10,773 nucleotides of DNA, from the NCBI GenBank assembly GCA_002428015.1, contig DIZW01000121.1, forward strand, positions 1-10,773, given 5' to 3'. This document shows positions 6,164 to 10,773 of this stretch, in pieces. Below the pieces are notes generated by a model, which was not told the origin of the DNA, searched no databases, and saw only the letters and a program-made list of their open reading frames with translations. The DNA comes from Oxalobacteraceae bacterium UBA6018. Lineage in GTDB: Bacteria > Pseudomonadota > Gammaproteobacteria > Burkholderiales > Burkholderiaceae_D. The translations under genes and the position numbers were made by a program. Positions within the stretch are counted from its first letter, which is position 1. The number at the start of each line of letters is the position of its first letter.

Positions 6164-7066
6164 TTACTCTTCGCTGGCGGCCGGCGCGGGCGCCTCCGCC
6201 GTTTCGATGGCCTCGATCCAGCGGCAGCGCGCGCGCCTGGCGTTGGCGTAGACCGCCTCCAGGCTGGCGCCGTCGCGCTCGATCAGCATCGTGCGCATGC
6301 GGGTCAATTGTGCCAGATAGTCGTCCAGCTCGGCCAGCAAGGCGGTCTGGTTGGCCAGGCTGATGTCGCGCCACATCTCGGGCGAGGAGCCGGCGATGCG
6401 GGTGAAATCGCGAAAGCCGCTGGCGGCGTACTGGAACAGCAGGGCCGAATGCGGCTTGTGGGCGACGTCGTCCACCAACGCGTAGGCCAGCAGGTGGGGC
6501 AAATGGCTGACCGAGGCGAACACGGTGTCGTGCTCCTGGGCCGAGAGGCGGTGCACGATGGCGCCGCAGGCCTGCCAGGCGGCGGCGACCCGCTCCACGG
6601 CCGCCGGCGGATTCTCCGGCAGCGGCGTGAGCACGGTCTTCTTGCCGCGGTACAGGTCGACGATGGCCGCGTCCGGGCCGTTGGTTTCGCGCCCGGCGAT
6701 CGGGTGGCCGGGCACGAACTGCGCGACGCGTTCGCCCAGGGCGGCGCGGGCTGCGGCCACCACGTCGCCCTTGGTGCTGCCGGCGTCGGTGATGATGGTG
6801 CCCGCTTCCAGGTACGGCAGCAGCGAGGCCAGGATGGCGCCGGTCTGGCCGACGGGTGCGGCGATCAGCACCAGGTCGGCGCCGCGCATGGCATCGGCCG
6901 GCGTGGCGGCGACCTCGTCGATGATGCCCAGTTCCAGCGCGCGCGCCATCGACGCCGGCGAGCGGCCCAGGCCCGTCACCTTGGCGGCGGCGCCGGCAGC
7001 TTTCAGGGCCAGCGCGAACGAACCGCCGATCAGCCCGGCGCCGACAATGAGGACTTTGTTCAACAC
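6164..7066 (-). CDS. tyrA: Prephenate dehydrogenase (TyrA family)
   Basis: Encodes 300 aa: an N-terminal Rossmann domain with GAGLIGGS (9-16), DAGSTKG (94-100) and GHPIAGRE (120-127), then the all-helical dimerisation domain with EHDTVFASVSHLPHLLAYAL (178-197) and FRDFTRIAGSSPEMWRDI (218-235). It oxidatively decarboxylates prephenate to 4-hydroxyphenylpyruvate on the way to tyrosine; use of arogenate instead cannot be excluded from sequence. There is no chorismate mutase domain and no ACT domain, so it is the monofunctional type. The start is GTG at 7066, one base after the hisC stop, which implies translational coupling; the next codon, TTG, is a less likely alternative. The C-terminus ends in a low-complexity tail (APAPAASEE). 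aroA follows after 112 bp containing a 12-bp tandem repeat. Confidence 0.95.
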   Translation of the reverse strand: MLNKVLIVGAGLIGGSFALALKAAGAAAKVTGLGRSPASMARALELGIIDEVAATPADAMRGADLVLIAAPVGQTGAILASLLPYLEAGTIITDAGSTKGDVVAAARAALGERVAQFVPGHPIAGRETNGPDAAIVDLYRGKKTVLTPLPENPPAAVERVAAAWQACGAIVHRLSAQEHDTVFASVSHLPHLLAYALVDDVAHKPHSALLFQYAASGFRDFTRIAGSSPEMWRDISLANQTALLAELDDYLAQLTRMRTMLIERDGASLEAVYANARRARCRWIEAIETAEAPAPAASEE

Positions 7067-7067
7067 G

Positions 7068-8174
7068 TCAGGACAGCGCCTTCTTCAGGGCGGCGATGAA
7101 GGCCGCGTTTTCCTCGGGCAGCCCGATCGAGATGCGCAGCCACTGCGGCAGGCCGTAGGCGCCGACCGGGCGCACGATCACGCCCTGCTTGAGCAAGGCC
7201 AGGTTGACGCGCGCGCCGGCGCCCTCGTCGGCGCCGACTTTAACCAGCACGAAGTTGCCGTAGGACGGCACGTATTCCAGACCGATCTCGTCGAAGGCCG
7301 CCACCAGCTGGCGGTAGCCGGCCGCGTTGTTGGCCGCGCCCTTGGCCAGGAAGGCGCGGTCGTTCAGCGCCGCCACCGCCGCGGCCTGCGCCAGCGAATT
7401 GACGTTGAACGGCTGGCGGATGCGGTTCATCAGGTCGGTCAGGGCCGGCTGGCCGATGGCGAAGCCCACCCGCAAGCCGGCCAGGCCGTAGGCCTTCGAG
7501 AAGGTGCGCGAGACCACCAGGTTGGGGTACTTGCGCACCCACTGGCTGGACTCGAACTGGTGCTCCGGCGCCAGGTATTCGTTGTAGGCTTCGTCGAGCA
7601 CCACCACCACGCTGGACGGCACCTGCGCCAGGAAGGCTTCGATGCGCGCGGCCGGGATGAAGGTCCCGGTCGGGTTGTTCGGATTGGCGATGAACACCAG
7701 GCGGGTGTCGGCATCGATAGCCGCAGCCATGGCGTCCAGGTCGTGCCCGTAGTCGCGCGCCGGCACCACGATCGCGCGCGCGCCGACGCCCTGGGTGGCC
7801 AGCGCGTACACCGCGAACGAATACTGCGAATACACCACCGCCTGGCCGGCCTGGACGAAGGCGTGGGCGGCGATTTCGAGGATGTCGTTGCTGCCGTTGC
7901 CCAGCGTGATCCAGTCGGCCGGCACCTCGTAGCGCGCGGCCAGGGCCGCCTTGAGCTCAAAGCCGTTGGCGTCCGGGTAGCGCCCCAGTTCGGCGGCGGC
8001 GGCGGCCATGGCCTGGCGGCTGGACTCGGGCACGCCGAACGGGTTCTCGTTGGACGCGAGCTTGACGATGCTGGCCTCATCTAAGCCGAATTCGCGCGCC
8101 ACCTCGGCGATCGGTTTGCCGGCCTGGTAAGGCGCGATGGCGCGGACGTAGTCTGGACCGAATTGCTGGGACAT
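7068..8174 (-). CDS. hisC: HisC-type histidinol-phosphate / aromatic amino acid aminotransferase
   Basis: Encodes 368 aa of the fold-type I PLP aminotransferase family. HisC features are KLASNENPFG (38-47), NPNNPTG (164-170), LDEAYNEYL (193-201) and the Schiff-base lysine K227 in SRTFSKAYGLAGLRVGF. HisC converts imidazole-acetol phosphate and glutamate to histidinol phosphate. Lying between pheA and tyrA with no other his gene, this copy may chiefly transaminate phenylpyruvate or 4-hydroxyphenylpyruvate (or prephenate), as HisC-like enzymes in aromatic operons can. That is an inference; if the his operon elsewhere has its own hisC, this would be hisC2. The ATG at 8174 has AGAGGA about 6 nt upstream and lies 18 bp after pheA. 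The stop is separated from the tyrA GTG by one base. Confidence 0.93.
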   Translation of the reverse strand: MSQQFGPDYVRAIAPYQAGKPIAEVAREFGLDEASIVKLASNENPFGVPESSRQAMAAAAAELGRYPDANGFELKAALAARYEVPADWITLGNGSNDILEIAAHAFVQAGQAVVYSQYSFAVYALATQGVGARAIVVPARDYGHDLDAMAAAIDADTRLVFIANPNNPTGTFIPAARIEAFLAQVPSSVVVVLDEAYNEYLAPEHQFESSQWVRKYPNLVVSRTFSKAYGLAGLRVGFAIGQPALTDLMNRIRQPFNVNSLAQAAAVAALNDRAFLAKGAANNAAGYRQLVAAFDEIGLEYVPSYGNFVLVKVGADEGAGARVNLALLKQGVIVRPVGAYGLPQWLRISIGLPEENAAFIAALKKALS

Positions 8175-8192
8175 TGGAGATCCTCTGATGAA

Positions 8193-9272
8193 TTACAGGT
8201 GCACCGGGTACGAGCCCAGGACCTTGAAAAATGCCGCGTTATCCTTGAGCTCCTCAAGCGCCTTGGCCACCGCCGGGTCCTGCACGTGGCCTTCGATGTC
8301 GACGTAGAAGTAGTACTCCCAGGTGCCGATGCGCGCCGGGCGCGATTCGAAACGGGTCATGGAAACGTGGTGGGTGGCCAGGGGCGCGAGCAGGTTGTAC
8401 ACGGCGCCGGCCTTGTTGGGCACTGCCAGCACCAGCGAGGTCTGGTCCAGGCCGGACGGGTTGGTCTGCAGGTGGCCGATCACGGCGAAGCGGGTGCGGT
8501 TGTGCGGGTCGTCCTGGATGTGGCCCTTGACCACGCCCAGCTTGTACTGCTCGCCCGCCATTTCGCTGGCGATGGCCGCGATGGTGGCGTCGTGGCTGGC
8601 CATCACGGCCGCCTCGGCGTTGGAGGCCACGGCGCGCCGCTCGACGTCGGGGTAGTTCTGGTTCAGCCACACCTGGCACTGGGCCAGCGCCTGGGAGTGC
8701 GCGCACACCACCGTCACGCCATCCATGTTGCCGGTCTTGGTCATCAGGCTGTGGTGCACGGGGATCGAGATCTCGCCGCTGATGATGGTGGTGGTGGCCA
8801 GCATCAGGTCGAGCGTGCGGTTGATCGCGCCTTCCGACGAGTTCTCGACCGGGACCACGCCGAAGTCGGCGGTGCCGGCCTCAGTGGCGCGGAACACCTC
8901 GTCAATCGAGATGCACGGCAGGCCCTCGACGGCGCTGCCGAACTGCTGGTACACGGCCTGCTCGCTGAAGGTGCCCGACGGGCCCAGGTAGGCCACGGTG
9001 ACGCGCTTTTCCAGCGAGCGGCAGGACGACATGATCTCGCGGAAGATGGTCTGCACTTCGCGGTCCTTGAGCGGACCCGGGTTGCGCTCGGCGACGCCGC
9101 GCAGCACCTGGGCCTCGCGCTCGGGGCGAAACACCGGAGCGTTGGTTTCGGCCTTGACGTGGCCCACTTCCACGGCCAGGCGCGCGCGCCGGTTGAGCAG
9201 GTCGAGCAGTTGCGCGTCGATCGCATCGATCTGTTCGCGCAAGGGTTTCAGTTTGTCGGTCATGTCGGACAT
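8193..9272 (-). CDS. pheA: Bifunctional chorismate mutase / prephenate dehydratase
   Basis: Encodes 359 aa in three parts. Residues 5-90 are an AroQ chorismate mutase (LREQIDAIDAQLLDLLNRRA, then VGHVKAE). Residues 92-270 are prephenate dehydratase with YLGPSGTFSEQA (95-106), PVENSSEGAI (141-150) and the catalytic NRTRFAVI (258-265). Residues 280-355 are an ACT domain with ESRP (309-312), the phenylalanine-binding motif, so feedback inhibition by phenylalanine is expected. It turns chorismate into prephenate and then phenylpyruvate. The length is normal for proteobacterial P-proteins. A TAA codon lies immediately before the ATG at 9272 in the same frame, so no longer form exists; M4 (9263) is an alternative. 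No Shine-Dalgarno precedes either ATG. serC ends 44 bp upstream and hisC begins 18 bp downstream. Confidence 0.97.
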   Translation of the reverse strand: MSDMTDKLKPLREQIDAIDAQLLDLLNRRARLAVEVGHVKAETNAPVFRPEREAQVLRGVAERNPGPLKDREVQTIFREIMSSCRSLEKRVTVAYLGPSGTFSEQAVYQQFGSAVEGLPCISIDEVFRATEAGTADFGVVPVENSSEGAINRTLDLMLATTTIISGEISIPVHHSLMTKTGNMDGVTVVCAHSQALAQCQVWLNQNYPDVERRAVASNAEAAVMASHDATIAAIASEMAGEQYKLGVVKGHIQDDPHNRTRFAVIGHLQTNPSGLDQTSLVLAVPNKAGAVYNLLAPLATHHVSMTRFESRPARIGTWEYYFYVDIEGHVQDPAVAKALEELKDNAAFFKVLGSYPVHL

Positions 9273-9297
9273 TTACGGGGCTACTGGTTCGGTGGGG

Positions 9298-9311
9298 CAG
9301 CGCCGGCGCTG
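9298..9311. repeat. 14-bp perfect palindrome in the serC-pheA spacer
   Basis: CAGCGCCGGCGCTG is its own reverse complement. It begins 6 bp after the serC stop and ends about 26 bp before the pheA ATG. As RNA it would make a short GC stem with a CCGG loop. No T-run follows on either strand, so it is not an intrinsic terminator. It may be a protein-binding palindrome, an RNA stem, or chance in GC-rich DNA. Confidence 0.5.
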
Positions 9312-9316
9312 AGGGA

Positions 9317-10408
9317 TCAGCGGCCGGCGAACTCGTTCAGATAATCGACCAGGGCTTGCACGCCCTCGATCGGCATCGCGTTGTAGATCGATGCGCGCAT
9401 GCCGCCGACGGACTTGTGGCCCTTCAGTTGCAGCAGGCCGCGCGCCTTGGCGCCGGCCAGGAATTTCTCGTTGAGCGTTTCGTCGCGCAGGTAGAACGGC
9501 ACGTTCATGCGCGAACGGCAGTCCGGCGCCACGCGGTTCTGGTAGAAGTCGTCGACGTCGAGGGCCGCGTACAGCAGGCGCGCCTTCTCGATGTTGCGCT
9601 TCTCCATCGCCGCCACCCCGCCCTGGCGCAGCAGGTGGGCGAACACCAGGCCGGCGATATAGATCGAATAGGTCGGCGGCGTGTTGAACATGGATTCGTG
9701 CTCGTCCACGATCTTCCAGTTGAAGGCCGACGGGCAGATGTCGAGCGCGTGCCCGAGCAGGTCTTCGCGCACGATCACCACGGTCAGGCCGGCCGGGCCG
9801 ATGTTCTTCTGGGCGCCGGCGAAGATCACCCCGTACTTGGACACGTCCACCGTGCGCGAGAGGATGTGCGAGGACATGTCGGCCACGATCGGCGTTCCGC
9901 CCGGCAGTTCGGGCACGAAGTTGTACTCGACGCCGTCGATGGTCTCGTTGGTGCAGATGTGCAGGTAGGCCGCGTCGCGCGTGAGCTTCCAGTACTGCTG
10001 CGGCGGCACCGACGTGAAGTGGCCGGGCTCCGAGCTCGCCGCCACGTTCACGTTGGCGTAGCGCGCCGCTTCCTTGATCGACTTGCCCGACCACGAACCG
10101 GTGTGCACGAAGTCGATGGTGGCCGGCTGCACGGCAGCGCGCCCGAGCAGGTTCATGGGAATGATGGCGTTCTCGCCCAGCCCGCCGCCCTGCAGGAACA
10201 GGATCCGGTAGTTGGCGGGAATGGCCAGCAGCTGGCGCAGGTCGCGCACGGCGTCGTGGTAGATCGAAATGAATTCTGGGCCGCGGTGGCTCATCTCCAT
10301 GACCGACATGCCGCTGCCATGCCAGTCGAGCATGTCGTCGGCGGCTTGCTGGAGCACTTCTTTCGGGAGGACGGCCGGGCCGGCGGAGAAGTTATAGATC
10401 TGGGTCAC
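9317..10408 (-). CDS. serC: Phosphoserine aminotransferase
   Basis: With the GTG start at 10408 this encodes 363 aa (E. coli SerC 362). The N-terminus MTQIYNFSAGPAVLPKEVL is the family signature. Other features are WHGSGMSVMEMSHR (29-42), FLQGGG (71-76), the PLP lysine K201 in FAGAQKNIGPAGL, and C-terminal GGMRASIYNAM (335-345). It transfers the amino group of glutamate to 3-phosphohydroxypyruvate, giving phosphoserine, and in many bacteria also serves the analogous step of pyridoxal phosphate synthesis. The frame stays open to an ATG at 10531, which would add 41 unrelated arginine- and proline-rich residues. The GTG is preferred because AGGA lies 8 nt upstream and the protein then has the standard start. 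serC follows gyrA across a 185-bp spacer and precedes pheA by 44 bp. Confidence 0.96.
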   Translation of the reverse strand: MTQIYNFSAGPAVLPKEVLQQAADDMLDWHGSGMSVMEMSHRGPEFISIYHDAVRDLRQLLAIPANYRILFLQGGGLGENAIIPMNLLGRAAVQPATIDFVHTGSWSGKSIKEAARYANVNVAASSEPGHFTSVPPQQYWKLTRDAAYLHICTNETIDGVEYNFVPELPGGTPIVADMSSHILSRTVDVSKYGVIFAGAQKNIGPAGLTVVIVREDLLGHALDICPSAFNWKIVDEHESMFNTPPTYSIYIAGLVFAHLLRQGGVAAMEKRNIEKARLLYAALDVDDFYQNRVAPDCRSRMNVPFYLRDETLNEKFLAGAKARGLLQLKGHKSVGGMRASIYNAMPIEGVQALVDYLNEFAGR

Positions 10409-10451
10409 GGACGGGATCCTATGCTGATAGATTGAAGGGAACCTCGAAAAC

Positions 10452-10473
10452 ACCTGCTGCGAACCTGCTGCGA
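10452..10473 (-). repeat. 11-bp perfect tandem duplication in the serC leader
   Basis: On the minus strand TCGCAGCAGGT is repeated twice back to back (10463-10473 and 10452-10462), ending 43 bp upstream of the serC GTG. The copies are identical. It could be a recent slippage product or a paired regulatory site, and each copy also contains a Shine-Dalgarno-like AGCAGG. I see no start codon at a suitable distance behind either copy. Confidence 0.75.
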
Positions 10474-10514
10474 CACTGCCGCGCGGCCGTTCAAGGCGCC
10501 CTGAAGCCGGCCTG

Positions 10515-10533
10515 CCGTGGCGCGCGGCCACGG
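10515..10533 (-). repeat. Perfect 7-bp inverted repeat in the gyrA-serC spacer
   Basis: CCGTGGC (10515-10521) and GCCACGG (10527-10533) are perfect complements around a 5-nt GC loop. It lies between the hairpin downstream of gyrA and the serC leader duplication. No U-run follows on the minus strand. It could be part of a composite gyrA 3' end structure or of the serC leader; its role is unknown. Confidence 0.5.
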
Positions 10534-10551
10534 TGGTCCACTGGCCCTGCC

Positions 10552-10583
10552 GGGCACGTTAATTTTCTCACATTAACGCGCCC
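10552..10583 (-). terminator. Hairpin downstream of gyrA (possible 3'-end or attenuating structure)
   Basis: Beginning 10 nt after the gyrA stop, the minus strand can form a 12-bp stem: GGGC, one G-U pair, then CGUUAAU, with an 8-nt loop (GUGAGAAA) and the matching arm AUUAACG-U-GCCC. On the opposite strand the wobble pair becomes an A-C mismatch, so the stem is best on the transcribed strand. The next bases are GGCAGGGCC, with no U-tract, so it lacks the second half of an intrinsic terminator. It may stabilise the gyrA 3' end, or allow partial read-through into serC. Confidence 0.5.
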
Positions 10584-10593
10584 CCTGCAGGGC

Positions 10594-10773
10594 TCACTCC
10601 GATGTCGGCCCAGGGGCCAGCTCGACGTCCTCGAGATCGGTCTCGACGATGCGCTGCAGGCCGGACAGCTTGGTGCCGTCCTCCACCGCGATCAGGGTCA
10701 CGCCCTGGGTGGCGCGGCCCATCTCGCGGATCTCCGCCACGCGGGTGCGAATGAGCACGCCGCCGGTGGTGAT
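10594..10773 (-). CDS. gyrA: DNA gyrase subunit A, C-terminal end (partial)
   Basis: Only the last 59 codons and the TGA stop are in the window; the gene continues past the right edge. Read from the edge, the protein segment begins ITTGGVLIRTRVAEIREMG and continues RATQGVTLIAVEDGTKLSG then LQRIVETD, ending in an acidic tail. This is the last blade of the GyrA C-terminal beta-pinwheel, which wraps DNA and gives gyrase its negative supercoiling activity. gyrA next to serC is common in betaproteobacteria. The active-site tyrosine and the quinolone-resistance region lie outside the window, so nothing can be said about them. The reading frame is intact. Confidence 0.95.
   Translation of the reverse strand: MTTGGVLIRTRVAEIREMGRATQGVTLIAVEDGTKLSGLQRIVETDLEDVELAPGPTSE

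Noticed and set aside
5730..6374. A minus-strand open frame of 214 codons that reads the 12-bp repeats as HVEQ-HVEQ, looking like a repeat protein
   Set aside because: It overlaps the ends of tyrA and aroA in another frame, is arginine- and proline-rich like other GC-rich shadow frames, and has no family features; the peptide repeat follows directly from the DNA repeat.
5..10435. Long plus-strand open frames opposite lapB, rpsA, aroA, hisC, pheA and serC
   Set aside because: All lie antisense to well-identified genes, are composed of residues expected from GC-rich reverse frames, and show no recognisable domain.
10409..10531. N-terminal extension of SerC from the ATG at 10531
   Set aside because: It adds 41 residues with no family match; the GTG at 10408 has AGGA at 8 nt and gives the standard SerC start and length.

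Overview
This window is a GC-rich bacterial chromosome segment carrying eleven genes, all on the minus strand; the first is cut by the right edge. Read in the direction of transcription (right to left) the order is gyrA (3' end) - serC - pheA - hisC - tyrA - aroA - cmk - rpsA - ihfB - lapA - lapB. Gene order and protein details (S1 starting MSTAT..GMESFAALFEESL and ending in a SLGALLKAKFDNK-type tail, fused AroQ-PheA, separate TyrA and AroA, hisC inside the cluster) point to a betaproteobacterium, most likely Burkholderiales and probably Oxalobacteraceae (Massilia/Duganella/Janthinobacterium-like). The taxon is inferred from memory of these families, not from a search.

Layout. 10594-10773 holds the last 59 codons of gyrA. 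A 185-bp spacer with two hairpins and an 11-bp tandem duplication leads to serC (GTG start). serC, pheA, hisC and tyrA are tightly packed (44, 18 and 1 nt apart). The tyrA-aroA junction is a 112-bp spacer made largely of a 12-bp tandem repeat. aroA is followed by a 121-bp spacer with three successive inverted repeats, then cmk, a 144-bp leader, rpsA, and ihfB 20 bp further on. A perfect intrinsic terminator with a UUCG loop closes the run after ihfB. lapA and lapB follow as a separate pair, and the last 79 bp contain no recognisable gene.

Function. SerC makes phosphoserine. PheA, TyrA and a HisC-type aminotransferase can supply the last steps to phenylalanine and tyrosine, and AroA makes the EPSP that leads to chorismate, their common precursor. 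Cmk (CMP/dCMP phosphorylation), ribosomal protein S1 and IHF-beta form the familiar cmk-rpsA-ihfB block. LapA and LapB are inner-membrane proteins that tune lipopolysaccharide synthesis. The coding content is core housekeeping, and I see no mobile element, phage, toxin, defence system, CRISPR array, tRNA or rRNA. The unusual signals are in the spacers: the minisatellite at the tyrA-aroA junction, with the aroA frame open across it; the triple hairpin before cmk that buries its ribosome-binding site; and the structured rpsA leader without a Shine-Dalgarno.
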